A stretch of DNA of 21,353 nucleotides, taken from NCBI GenBank assembly GCA_036897095.1, contig JAYMSP010003053.1, positions 1 to 21,353 on the forward strand, written 5' to 3'. Position numbers and translations under genes: made by a program. Shown one piece after another: positions 10,622 to 21,286 of the stretch; positions within the stretch are counted from its first letter, which is position 1, and every line of letters starts with the position of its first letter. The notes under the pieces were generated by a model. That model was not told where the DNA came from, searched no databases, and was given only the letters and a program-made list of their open reading frames with translations. This DNA is from Plantago elongata. Its lineage: Eukaryota > Streptophyta > Magnoliopsida > Lamiales > Plantaginaceae.

Positions 10622-11379
10622 TGAACCAAAAATACTTTTATTCCATTCCAACAGTTAAGTACAGACTGATCCGTAGATCCAAGTAAGCAAAAAGAAACAA
10701 AACAAGTAGAAGAATCAAACTAAACACTACGATTTACCTCAACATAAGCATAGCACAATGCTTGCGTAACTTCATATCCTGCCAGCATATTTTATAACTC
10801 TATTAACTATAATCTCACCAAGTCTCGCGTTTACGGGTTTCTGCTGGAACACCACTTGATTTCTCCATCCAAATAGCGTAGACAGACTCAGTGAAGGCAC
10901 AACGAAGCACTTTCTTCCGCCAAGCATTGTTCCATAACTGCAAACATAGCCACTCAACCTCCTCATCCCACATCCCCATTGGCACGACACATGCTGGATT
11001 GCCAGCCAACTCAGAACCCGTGTCCACACCTGGCTCGAATATGGGCAGTGAAAGAACATATGTTGCATCGAATCATTGGCAGCGCAAAAGGTACACGTTT
11101 GTGTCACAGTTGAATTCCATCTTACGTCCCTATCCTTAGTAGCCAACCACTTATTTAGACATATCCAAGTACATAATATAGCTCGAGGTTCTGCCTTGTT
11201 ATCGAACCACCATTTCTTCCAAGGTACATCCACTTTCACTCCATGCAGCTTCTCGTGCAATTCTCGAGTATGAAACTGGATGGTACTCCACATTATAGTC
11301 CTGCCTATCAATTGTTGTAACATCTGTTTATTCTTTATGATGGCCTTTAGGATCCAGGAGGCTTCCATATGGAGTATGC
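10622..11379 (-). mobile_element. 5'-truncated LINE with 12-bp target duplication
   Basis: ATGCCTATATTT occurs exactly at 10610-10621 and 11380-11391, flanking the element. On the minus strand the insert begins within the C-terminal part of ORF2, carries zf-RVT coding sequence, then a 3' UTR ending GGAATAAAAGTATTTTTGG and a very short A tail. 5' truncation with a target duplication of this length is the hallmark of target-primed reverse transcription. The encoded zf-RVT differs clearly from the LINE at 3.3-9.1 kb, so it is another family. Confidence 0.85.
10772..11368 (-). pseudogene. LINE ORF2 C-terminal fragment (zf-RVT), two offsetting frame changes
   Basis: The fragment encodes WICLNKWLATKDRDVRWNST, then CTFCAANDSMQHMFFHCPYS and VWTRVLSWL, a typical zf-RVT domain with its Cys/His ligands. 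Near 10990-11020 the sensible reading moves to another frame (MWDEEVEWLC, NNAWRKKVLRCAF, YAIWME). Near 10865 it returns to the first frame (RNQVVFQQKPVNARLGEIIV). The open frame from 11368 to 10772 is therefore uninterrupted by chance but not collinear with the family. It lacks endonuclease and RT. Confidence 0.8.
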
Positions 11380-11391
11380 ATGCCTATATTT

Positions 11392-11710
11392 ATTAATTAA
11401 TATTTGATTTTTTTCATATATAAAAGTTATAAGTTAATAGTATAGACATTTTTATTAATAACATTAATAATTCTCTTAAACATGTATTATTGCAGAAATC
11501 ATATTTAAAGAGACCTTGTGTAAAAATTCAAGGCAACCTTTAAAAGTAATAAAAGTTACGATAAGAAGAAAATAAACCTCTAAATTATGAGAGTATTTTA
11601 ATTTATAGAACTCAAGTATCTTCTTCTTTTCTATCTAGCACCTACAATTACATACCCTACCAACAATTTGCTTTTAAACAGACAATATTACATCAAATTC
11701 AAAGCAAATT
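11392..11710. other. AT-rich intergenic sequence, nothing recognised
   Basis: No gene, RNA or element boundary seen between the truncated LINE and the hAT MITE. Confidence 0.6.
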
Positions 11711-11718
11711 CACACAAT

Positions 11719-11974
11719 CAGGGGCGAGGCGAATATGTCCTCAGGGGGCGCAACTGCCTACACTAAAAAAATTCTTCCAACCAACATTATAGTACTAATT
11801 TGCATTTTATTTTTACCCCCTCAAATTGCATGGCAATCAATTGAATTTCACTCTCACCTTATTCAATTTTAATTTTTGGCCCTTTAAATTATGATAATCA
11901 AGTTGAATTAGCTGCATTTTTTTGTCCCTTTAAAACATTGTCCCCACTAACAAGATTTACCGGCTTCGCCCCTG
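11719..11974. mobile_element. hAT MITE, 256 bp, perfect 8-bp target duplication
   Basis: The left end is CAGGGGCGAGGCGAA and the right end, on the other strand, CAGGGGCGAAGCCGG, the canonical hAT CAGGGGCG start. CACACAAT flanks it exactly at 11711-11718 and 11975-11982. It contains no ORF, so it relied on a transposase from elsewhere. It lies about 490 bp past the end of the EGY2 coding region. Confidence 0.9.
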
Positions 11975-12128
11975 CACACAATACTTACTCAAAATAATAC
12001 TTTTGGGGTTCGAGTTGAATTTATCCAGAGTCACCGTTCATGTGTGTAACAAGATCAAAAAATGACAACCTGATAAAATTCAGTGATGCTACAGTGATGA
12101 CTATTACAACACACTTCATTTGTCGATC

Positions 12129-12194
12129 AAATTTCACATTTAATTCTTCACGTGCAAATTTCACATTTGATTCTTCACATGCAAATTTCACGTT
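12129..12194. repeat. 27-bp tandem repeat, about 2.4 copies
   Basis: Units at 12129-12155 and 12156-12182 start AAATTTCACATTT and end TTCTTCACRTGC, and a partial third is at 12183-12194. It lies in the 3' flank of EGY2. No function seen. Confidence 0.8.
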
Positions 12195-12417
12195 AATTTT
12201 TTTTTAACGAAATATCTTGTCTTATTACTCCAAAACATTATTTTTACATTTAGGGGTACAATATTCAATCCCAAAATTTGGTTCAACTAAAGTAAGAAAG
12301 ACATGCTAAATAAATAAAGAAAATCAATGAATTTTTCTTTGCCGTTATCTAGACCAACATCAAATCAAGAATTTGGTCATTATATTAAACTACTTACCCC
12401 AAGGCAATACACAATAA

Positions 12418-12423
12418 TTTATT
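12418..12423 (-). terminator. Candidate poly(A) signal AATAAA of EGY2
   Basis: The minus strand reads AATAAA 38 nt after the EGY2 stop codon, in AT-rich sequence suitable as a 3' UTR. Plant poly(A) signals are loose, so the real cleavage site may lie elsewhere. Confidence 0.4.
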
Positions 12424-12460
12424 CACTCCAATAACCTATCAGACAAGTGTACTTAGAGAC

Positions 12461-15400
12461 CTAAAGATCAAAACCGTTCAATGCATCACTTGTAAAAGGG
12501 AATGGATATGGCAAGCACACTAACAGTCCTAGAAGCAGTACTGTTACGCCAAGAGCTATATATTTCTCTTCAGGATCGGAAATTTCTTCAGCCAGAGGCG
12601 CAATAGGTCCTCTTTGCAAGAAGAATATTAAAGCTACCCAGTAAAATGCAACATCATTGAACAATGAGGACAATCCAAGAAGCGCGATGGAGGCAGAAGT
12701 TATGCGATTCGAGGCCTGCCAAATTAGAAAAATTAGAGGGGACATGTTACCGGAGCTATTACTAGAATTATCCAAGTGACATATTATATCTATATGGTGT
12801 TCGCACATTGCTGGGACTAGAGAGAGCTTAAGAAATTGCAACTAATTTATTTGCAATGATACAATTTCGATAAGAAACAAGAAGTTGGTATGATGAATCA
12901 ACATTTACTCAAGAATGCACGTATACACCTTTTCTTTAAAGCATGCAACATCAAACACGGGGATATGTTTCGAATATGCCATGTGGCGTGTTACAAATTA
13001 AAATAAAAAAAAAAGAAAACGAGTATGCATACTGAGGCGACTACATGCAACTCATACCCGATTAGAGTTCAATCATTTGTGGAACGATGGTATAAGATTT
13101 GGGAAATAGACCCTGTAAATTTAAAATAAAATCTAAAAGAACACGAAGAAGTATTACTAAATAATAACAATAACAATAAAAGTGCATAGTTATCCTCATG
13201 TTTAGGTGATCTCTTTGGATTTGAGTTTTGTCGTTCCGTTTAGTTTGATAGTTGCTTCTATATAGGGTTGATGTACTTATTGACTACGAGAATAAAACTT
13301 TATTTATTCCAAAACAAAATAATAATAATAAAAATATAACGTCCTTGTCCCCTTGATATTATTACATCATTTTGCCATTTGCTTCATTACACATTTTGAC
13401 CTATGCTATTATTTAGGTATCCATATCTCATGAATACATAAAATTGTCAACAATATGTTCTAACTAGATTCATTGTGTTATATCTTTTGTAATATTAGTA
13501 TTTGAAAAAGCTGACTATATTTATATTTACCGAGGTAATATTAAAATTTCATATTTAATATTAAAATTTCATATATAAAAAATAGTATCCCAGCCGTGTC
13601 ATACAATATATCCCCGCATGCGTTTAGTTCTTACTTCTCAGTTTCTAACAACTTATAATAAGAATTCCCTACTTGTATCATAAATAAGTCAGAACCATAC
13701 AAATCCGATTGTCAGGGCTCTTTTAATATCAAGAAAAATACATTGTAGGGCATTAAAGAGTAAAGAGTGAACGCGGTGCCAAAATGGAATTAAAGTTGAC
13801 GTACCTTTCTTCCCCATAGAGAGAAAGAAATTCGACCACCATCAGTCTCTCCTGCGGGAATGCTATTAATAGCGTTTATAAGAATTCCAGCCCACGCCCA
13901 TATCACAAGTGGATTTAATGATATAGGAGAACCTTCCTTGAGAACATCTCCCAAAAGTAGCTTGGCTGTTCCAGAAAAGAAAAGAAAAGAATAACTATAT
14001 TTCAGCCCATCAGGAGTTCACCAGGACTTATTTCTTACTAGGATGCTTTTTTGCATGATTGAAGTTACAATGCAAGGAAAAGTACTCACCTATGCCTCCA
14101 ACTAGAAGGGATTCATGAAATACTGAGGAATCAACGACAACACCTAATCCATCAGTTGGTGGCAAAATAAACCCTATTAGCAGAAGAACAAAGCCCAAAG
14201 AGAACCCTGCTAAAGGGCCAGCTGCTGCAACTTTTAAGAGGTCCTCACGCTTTGGTACAATATTTAGAATCCTTGTTATTGCACCAAATGAACCTATCTG
14301 CCATCAGAATCTCAATAAGATTCTCCGTTGAATTCTAATGAAAGACAAAGGGACTAGCATCTAATAATACAGAATTTGCAGCAAACTCAAGCATGTGAGA
14401 CAGTTTGAGGTAACTTATTTTCTTCATTAATTCTTTTTTTTCTCTTTTTTCTTAACAAAGTAATTAGTGTAGGAATTTAACCCTCGGACACTTTCCTATC
14501 AAAATGCCATTTGCAAAAGTTAATATTCTGTAGCATCAACGCCGGGAGTATTAAACTTCGTGAGCTGCCACACAAATAATTGCTTCAGAGTTGTATTTAT
14601 TGTAATATTGTATTCTGAACTACTGAAACATTGAACGATGGCATTATTAGAAAAGGATGTTAAATTAACCAAAATTAACTAACCCAAGTATTTGATCGTA
14701 TTGCCCAGTTTAATCAGACCTCAAAATCATAATGACATTAACACTTGCTAAATATACCAATGTAAGGTTAGAGCTGCTTCATATCCTGTAGTGGCATCAA
14801 TGGATTTGGATCCTATACGTCTATGGCCCATAGATAAATCTAGGTCGAAACTACAGCAGAATAAGAACAAGAAAACACTATTTTCAGGCCATTACAGTGG
14901 TTTGTTTACACAAAACACCCTTGGATAATTGAAAATTTACACATGAGCTCAGATAATGTATTAGATTATGACTCTGTTATTAACATTTTATTACACAATC
15001 AACTTTAATTTGCATTGACATCAGAAAAAGTACACCTGAAATTCCAAAATTAAACCGATGACGTTAAATGAACATTGAATTCCTCAAAGTAACCTCAGGG
15101 GTTTGAAAGTAAAAAATAATAATTGAAAATGCCCGAGTAATAAAATTTTCCATTGAGAAAGTCTCCTTTGTTCAAGAATATGTCAATCTTCATCATCCTA
15201 CTTATCTATGTCGTCTTACATTAATATTTTTAATTATCCAAATTACCAAGAATAGAGTGGGAAAATAAGAAGGCTAATATGCAATGTTATCAATTTTATC
15301 ACAAGCAATATTTTTTCAGAAGTTCATGTAAGGGGTGTACAAGTAAGTTTTTTAATCTCAAGGTGAACAAATAATAGCGTGATGCAAGAAGGCTAATATG

Positions 15401-18400
15401 CATTTTTTTTGTTCGTAATTCTTAGACAAGTTAATGATAAAGGTTTCAAGACTTCTGTCATATCAAAGTAAACCAATATTAGGTGATAAAAGCAAGTTTT
15501 GTCTTAGACAAGTTAATGATATATAGGTTTCAAGAGTTTGTCAAATCAAAGTAAACCAATATTAGGTGATAAAAGCAAGTTTTGTCAAGAAGTCCAACAT
15601 GTGGTACTTTTGCAAGTAAGTTTGGCTAGTTCATGGCAAGGGGCCTAGAAGTAAAATTCTAATATCAAAGTAAGATTAAATAAAGTATTTTTGCATATTT
15701 TATGTGGTGAGGGGCGTTCAAGTAATTGTTGGAACCTTTTACTTTTTTTGCTTAAAAATGTTATTTTAGTCTTCAGTAAGAAAAACTAAGGTTGACTGAG
15801 CTCTATTTAACTGCGAGGGGACATAAATCACAATGTAAGAAACTAATGGAGCATAGACTTTATGTGTAATTTATTGATTATTCAAAGGATGTTCATGTAA
15901 AAAATCCTTACGAAATTAGAGCATATCTTTATGTGTAATTTATCGATTAATTGTTTGCAACAATTAATTGTAGTGATAGAATCAATTCAAGAAAAATGCA
16001 AATGCAAATGAAACAGAGAAGAGAAATGCCGTGTGGTTGCCTGGTCGGAAAGATAAGTTATTTTTACTGGACAGGATAAAATGCAATACTAAAATAAAAT
16101 TCAAATGACGGAACTTTGATTACCACTAGACCTCACCTGCCAACTTGGAACAAAAAATGGCACTCCCATCTTAATTCCAAGTTCTTTTGCAACAAGGATA
16201 TGGCTGATTTCATGCACACCCAGAACAAGAGCAGTCACAAGAGTTCCAGGAAGACCGTCTTTCAATAAGTCAACATTTTCAGAAATTGATCTGAGGAGCA
16301 ATTACAGTTATGGTTATTGAGTTAACCATGTTATCCGCATATTTTCGAGAACAAACAAAGAGATCAGTGAATGTACTTGTTTTAAGAATTTTACAACCAT
16401 AAGAAAATGAAGACAACACTCTGTTGTGGCTATAGCTAAACAAAAATAAAAATTATACTAAGGAATATAAACAAATGGTATATTAAATTGCTAATAATTA
16501 ACGTGATGAGTGCAGATATGACTATGTTATCCTAAGGAGTAAGGTCAATTACAGTAATGCCCATTTTATGACGTAATAATACAACTAATACAAGGTTACA
16601 GTCCTTGCAAGTCTCGCATACACGCATTGATACTGATGCCATTATTCTAAATTGCTGACTTCTCAGAAAATATATAGAGAACCAGATAAACACATATTTT
16701 TAGGAACATAATAAATGGAGAAAACTTACAGTATATTTGTTTGTAAAGCAGGAACATTTCGCAGAAGTAGCGTGAATATAGTCACCAATCCAAAAGACCC
16801 CGCTGCGAACCATTCTGGAACAGCTGCATTCAAACCCAAGCACCAATAAGTTGACCATTAAATATCAAAGCCTCTTTCTAATATGCATATCGTCTTTCTA
16901 TTTTCAAAGAAGCCAACAAGGCAGACCTCAATAATCACCTGTACTATCTGGTTGCAAGGTCTTTCTTGGAACCACAACTGCCACAGGTTTATCATCCTCT
17001 GGATTAACTAGTAGGAAGAATTTATAAAGGTCTCCAAATCTGTCCTGCAAAGAATGTAAAGTAATATGAGATATGATATTGATGTCAAGAAGTTGTTACA
17101 GCAAGGAAGAAATAAAAATAAAATGAATAGAAAGAAGGAAGGTGATGAACCTCCATCCTCTTTGTAATTTTCTCAAAAGCTTTTGATGCTTTCCCTCGTA
17201 GGTTTCCCTTGAATAATACTCCACCCTGTGAACATAAATAGCAGAAGTTATAATATTGTAGTCATTGCATTTTCACCAGAATTCCCCATTATGTCCTTCA
17301 ATGAATGTGTAAGGATTTGTTTAAACTTTTTCCACTAAAGTTGAAGGACTAGCTGGAAATGAACTCACCTCATATGGCTCCTGGCTTGTCACAAAGAAGG
17401 TGTCAAAACCAAATACTTGATCCTTCAGAATATCAATGTTTTCCTTAGGAATCCTCATTGATTCATCAAAAAATTGCTGCTGCTGGACGTGAATGTAATA
17501 AGAGAAAAATAAGATGGGTGCAATCTGTCTACAAATCATAGGAGCAGTACTTCAGAATTAACGTAACATTACCTTTAGACCTGGTAGGGGCGATCCAAAC
17601 GCAATCCCATCATTAGTAGCCTGTTAAAGCAAAGCGTAAGCTTAACCACAAAAAACTTAATTCAGATACTATATGTGAAACGATGAACAAGCAAAGCCAA
17701 AGAATATAAGTACTACTAGTGCATACTGAACTACTACACAGTTATGCAAAACTAAGAGAACAGAATGGTCAAATCAATGAAAGATTATCTTTGCAAACTC
17801 TAGTCTCTTAATTGGCATTATTTCAGTTCCATTTACATCCTTCCACCGAATCAGTTAAATTTCAAAATATTTTATCCTTCCGACCATCTTAACTGCCACA
17901 ATACAGACACTAAGACAAATTTACTCTAGAAGCATTGCGCTGAAAAAGGAACTACACATATTTCCAATCAGGATACACATTTCTACATTGTTTCAATCTA
18001 TGACTATGAACGAAAAATACCTCTTGTGCGTCTTCATCCACCTCAGTCCTCCTTGCAATCATCTTCACTTCAAATTTTGGTATCTCAGGAAAAATGGAGT
18101 CAGAAAGTCCATCATCTTCATCCTAGGAACAATCACAAGCAAAACCATCAAAATGATAATGTTACTCTTCTCCATCGAAAATTAAGTGTTGATAACCAAC
18201 CACACTCACCAATTGCTCATCACTTTCATTCTGCTCTACTTTACCATCTATCTTTCTCTCCTTAAACATTGAAAACCAAAACATAACCAAGTATGCAACA
18301 AATCATCAACAATTAATCAGTCCACCAGATAGAGCAAGCAAGAGTTACCTCGTTATCGTCATTACTTTCCGCCTCTTTATCCGTGTCGTTAACTCTACAA

Positions 18401-18653
18401 ACTACATTAAATTGCCTCCTAATCACACATTAAAAATCACTCAGCAATGAAACTCAACTAAAACAAACTCATTAACGAAATCGGAAACTAATTAAGCGAA
18501 CGATCACCTGAGGAAGTGGCTGTGAGAGCTGAGATTCCACCGGGAAACTGACGGCGGAGACAATGGAAGGGACGGGGAGCGTATGTGGCGGGAACAACTG
18601 CTACAATGAGAAAGAGGAATGAAATTCCCGCCAAAATTAGCGGATAAAGTCAT
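12461..18653 (-). CDS. EGY2: EGY2 homologue: chloroplast site-2-protease-like zinc metalloprotease, 13 exons, 527 aa
   Basis: Predicted intramembrane metalloprotease of the plastid membrane (peptidase M50, site-2 protease clan, EGY family). Exons in transcript order, read on the minus strand: 18653-18508, 18418-18349, 18260-18210, 18122-18021, 17620-17573, 17482-17369, 17225-17151, 17044-16939, 16823-16730, 16290-16137, 14297-14090, 13965-13805, 12715-12461 (TAG stop). Every junction is GT-AG, phases agree, and the exons total 1584 nt. The first in-frame ATG is at 18653; the open frame above it has no ATG. Residues 1-50 are Ser/Arg-rich and poor in acids, like a chloroplast transit peptide. 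GNLR lies at 184-187, HEISH at 295-299 and NxxPxxxxDG at 423-432 (metal ligand D431). Hydrophobic segments lie near 248-260, 285-303, 343-366, 408-425, 450-476 and 495-517. The C-terminal exon and SQEPYEGG region match EGY2 rather than EGY1 as I recall the families. Arabidopsis EGY2 is of similar length (about 556 aa from memory). Splice sites are inferred by eye, without transcripts. Confidence 0.93.
13185..13340 (+). mobile_element. Possible LINE/SINE 3' end in EGY2 intron 12
   Basis: The sequence ends in GAATAAAACTTTATTTATTC, then an A-rich (AAT)n-like tail up to about 13340. This resembles the 3' ends of plant L1-like LINEs or SINEs. An A/T-rich stretch at 13158-13180 resembles the tail flank but is too simple to call a target duplication. 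Strand is plus, antisense to EGY2. Low confidence. Confidence 0.3.
14298..16136 (-). other. EGY2 intron 10 (1.84 kb, the longest)
   Basis: This intron separates the HEISH exon from the exon beginning IGSFGAIT. It is AT-rich and I see no coding capacity in it. It contains a tandem duplication (15421-15585), and the phrase AAGAAGGCTAATATGCA occurs at about 15268 and again at about 15387. It explains most of the length of the gene together with intron 12 (12716-13804). Confidence 0.85.
15421..15585. repeat. Tandem duplication, unit about 82 bp, inside EGY2 intron 10
   Basis: Unit 1 (15421-15502) begins CTTAGACAAGTTAATGATA and ends AAAAGCAAGTTTTGT. Unit 2 (15503-15585) follows head to tail with the same start and end and only a few substitutions or short indels in the middle. 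The close similarity suggests a fairly recent duplication. Confidence 0.85.
17477..17486 (-). promoter_or_regulatory. Tandem NAGNAG splice acceptor of EGY2 exon 6
   Basis: The 3' end of intron 5 reads CCAGCAGCAG on the minus strand, so three AG dinucleotides lie 3 nt apart at the exon boundary. The most upstream one gives an exon starting with three Gln codons at residues 140-142. Use of either other AG removes one or two Gln without changing frame. NAGNAG acceptors are known sites of subtle alternative splicing; its use here is inference. Confidence 0.6.
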
Positions 18654-18960
18654 GGTTGCAAATTTAAGCTGAGTTTTGGGTTTAGTATCTGAAATGTACA
18701 GGCATTGGAACCGGAGGAGTGCAAGTGTAGTTTGGTTTAGTTGGAGAAGACGAAGATTCAAAGCGAAAAGAGCATTTGATAGGAAGGAGGTTTAAGGTTT
18801 TCTATGGAGATATCTTATCTGCTCACCAGCAATAAATATCAAATGTATTTGGGGCCGGGAATATCAAATACTATCTTTCCTCTCTATATTTCAGGGACTT
18901 ATTCTAATTGCTTTGCTTCGGTACAAACTACAGACTAATGACACGTACGTTGTTCCGATA
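18654..18960 (-). promoter_or_regulatory. Presumed EGY2 5' leader and core promoter
   Basis: Sequence upstream of the EGY2 ATG. A weak TATA-like TATAGAGA is at 18881-18888 (minus), about 230 bp from the ATG. A GATAAG (I-box-like, often in light-regulated plant genes) is at 18814-18819, and two adjacent ACGT cores (G-box-like) are at 18943-18950. Such short motifs occur by chance, so only the position upstream of the gene supports this call. Confidence 0.35.
18682..18705 (-). promoter_or_regulatory. Short upstream ORF in the presumed EGY2 5' leader
   Basis: On the minus strand an ATG at 18705 is followed by six sense codons (peptide MPVHFRY) and TAA, ending 28 nt before the EGY2 ATG. A second very short one (MLFSL) lies at 18758-18775. 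If transcription starts upstream of these, ribosomes would meet both before the main start. The transcription start is not known, so their presence in the mRNA is inference. Confidence 0.4.
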
Positions 18961-19379
18961 TTCAACTATGGACAGCTTCGTCTTTGTTTTTTCGTCTTTG
19001 ATGGACCATTTTCATCCACTATCATGGATTGGTTTCATAGTTTAACTTCATTAACTTTACGTATGTGCTGCAAAACTTCAGTAAAAACGGTTGCTCCATG
19101 GGCATCTTTAATCTTATGGGTGACCACGTATACATATCGATAGTTTTTAACAAAAAAATCAATCCAACTCATTTATAACGGGTGATTATTTGTCTAAAAG
19201 TAAAAGTTACACCAACTAACTTCATTCTATGATGGGTGATTACATGAACTTTTCTACAACAAAACAAAGAATCCATTTTTATCAAGATATCCACTATGCA
19301 AGTCCATGTTGCATTCATTGATTCACTAAAAGAAATGAGGGTAAGTCTTTTGAGGATATAGTGAGGATAAATAATCAGC
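18961..19379. other. Non-coding sequence upstream of EGY2
   Basis: Open frames exist on both strands, the longest being a 118-codon minus frame at 19169-19525, but none resembles a known protein. GGGTGA(T/C)(T/C)A occurs three times (about 19119, 19180, 19233) and may be transposon-derived. No termini found. Confidence 0.45.
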
Positions 19380-20430
19380 CCAGTGAATAACAAGATCAAG
19401 AGGATTACGACAGGTAGAGAAACCAGACATATAACAAGGTCAATACACGATAACATTTGAAAGTTGAGACATGTAATTTGAGGATATAGAGTCAAGATAC
19501 AAGAAACATGAGAAACAGATAGCAACCAACACCATTATCATACTATCTTATACTCCCAACCGAGGAGCGACCTCGTACAAGTAACAAGCAACATGCCTAG
19601 GTACATGTTGATTGGATTGTATATTGCAGCCACCTCCTGGCTACATTATACATTATACATTCAAAAAGTAGGACCTGAATATGGTAACCTTAAACCGTCA
19701 GTCCTTTCTGCCCGGTAGTTACATGTAGCAGTCCTAGACCCACAAGTTCAAGCACGAGCAACAAGTGATAGGGAAACACGAATTCTCATTATACAAGTAT
19801 CACAATATCAAGCCAATTCAATATGGGTTACAAGAGATAATATGCACGGGAATACGGTGAACATGTAAATCAAGGAGTGTTGACAAGAGAATAATAAGGA
19901 AGACAAGGCTAAGTGCAATAGAGCATGATCAAGTGATCGAAACTGAAGTATAAGATAAAATGGCAAGGAACAAGATGACAGGCTCAATTAATGAGTAACG
20001 AGAAGCCTAGGTAACAAGATAGATACAAGAGAAGAATTTGATTGGCAAAGAGGCAAGAGGCAAGATAAGTGGGTGAGTTTAAAAGAATACTTCAAGTGAT
20101 AAAATGTGTGTCAATGAAATGGATACAAGACTTTAGGCGGATACAAGAAGAGGTTGGGAGAATAATTTATAGTAACAAAAACTCAGGTGCAAGACAAAGG
20201 AACGAGAACAAGCTCAAATGAGCACAAGAAGTGAACAAGATGATGAACAATTTCAAGAGATGGTTCAATATTGCATCAAAGATGAAAATAGATAGAAATG
20301 AAGTCTTGGAAATAGGATTTTCAAGATGTCGAGCCAACATAAGGTATACAATGAAGAAACAAGTGCAAGTAGGACAAAAACATGAATATATTTAATGAGC
20401 AAGATTCAAGAAGCAAGAGAAAGGAACCCT
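19380..20430. repeat. CAAG-rich, strand-asymmetric tract
   Basis: By eye about three dozen CAAG tetramers, mostly as ACAAG or TCAAG, are scattered irregularly along the plus strand, against about one CTTG. Chance would give about four of each. There is no fixed period and no long open frame. It is not a simple satellite. I do not recognise it. Confidence 0.55.
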
Positions 20431-21200
20431 CACCTTACCCGTAGAACCTGCTAAATTATTAATTCGGCATTTACCGACTCTTATATTACCTATATGCAAT
20501 AGAAGTATATGTATGAAAAAGAAGCATATAAATATCACTTTATGGATCATATCAGTCGGTGAGAACATTCTTCAAATTCACATACATATGGGAATTCAAA
20601 GTTTGCAAGATAATGGTTCAAGTAAATGAAGACTTGTTAACAATCTGAAATATCATTTAATCCCAAAATAATTTCCGGAAACTCATACTTATGTGTAAGA
20701 TACATGTTACATGTATTTTATTAGAAATAAGATCAACAATACGTATTTTTACAAACTCAAGATTTTCCCTACAATTTCCTTAAATGAACAACACCTGTTC
20801 AGGGTAATTCCAGGCCCAAAACATAGCTGAATCAAGAATTTAGTATCCTAAAATGATCTACAGCCAAAGTTCAATACACTGATATAAAATTTAAGAAATT
20901 CCCATGGTTAACGAAGAAGTTATGACGCGATGAACTTACCCTACATGCACAGTTTTCTGCTCAAGCAGTCCTTGTTAACGATCAGTTTCGGGGGTCTAAA
21001 CTCATCTATTTTGGGATCTTCAGAAGTCCAACATCAAGTACACCGAAGAAAAGTTTAACACAAATAGTTACTACAAAATATAGATCAACATAAAGTGTGT
21101 TTGCAAAAATATTATAAGTATAACATCCTTAAGTTGATAAATTTAGATTAATACAAAATATCTCCAAACATACTTTTTTCAAACTCAAAGTCTATAAATT
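20431..21200. other. Possible old LTR-retrotransposon remnant
   Basis: The stretch around 20920-21050 (GCGATGAACTTACCCTACATG, then TTTCGGGGGTCTAAACTC, then ATCTTCAGAAGTCCAACATC) reminds me of non-coding parts of plant Ty3/gypsy elements. No gag-pol domains, primer site or LTR pair are visible, so this is weak recall only. Confidence 0.25.
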
Positions 21201-21201
<1 letters not shown>

Positions 21202-21283
<82 letters not shown>

Positions 21284-21286
21284 TTT
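21202..21286. repeat. Compound microsatellite (ATT)n then (ATTT)n
   Basis: About 17 ATT units pass directly into about 9 ATTT units with no interruption. The change in unit by one T at a fixed point suggests slippage from a mutated unit. Confidence 0.95.

Noticed and set aside
18504..18761. Longer EGY2 N-terminus starting upstream of the ATG at 18653
   Set aside because: The extension begins with TTG and has no in-frame ATG before 18653, so it is unlikely to be used in a plant nuclear gene.
18913..19143. Plus-strand frame of 76 codons, divergent from EGY2
   Set aside because: No known domain; lies in the presumed EGY2 promoter region. Transcripts would be needed to revive it.
19169..19525. 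Minus-strand frame of 118 codons with hydrophobic stretches
   Set aside because: The hydrophobic appearance reflects T-rich codons in AT-rich DNA. No motif, no supporting neighbour and no recognisable homologue.
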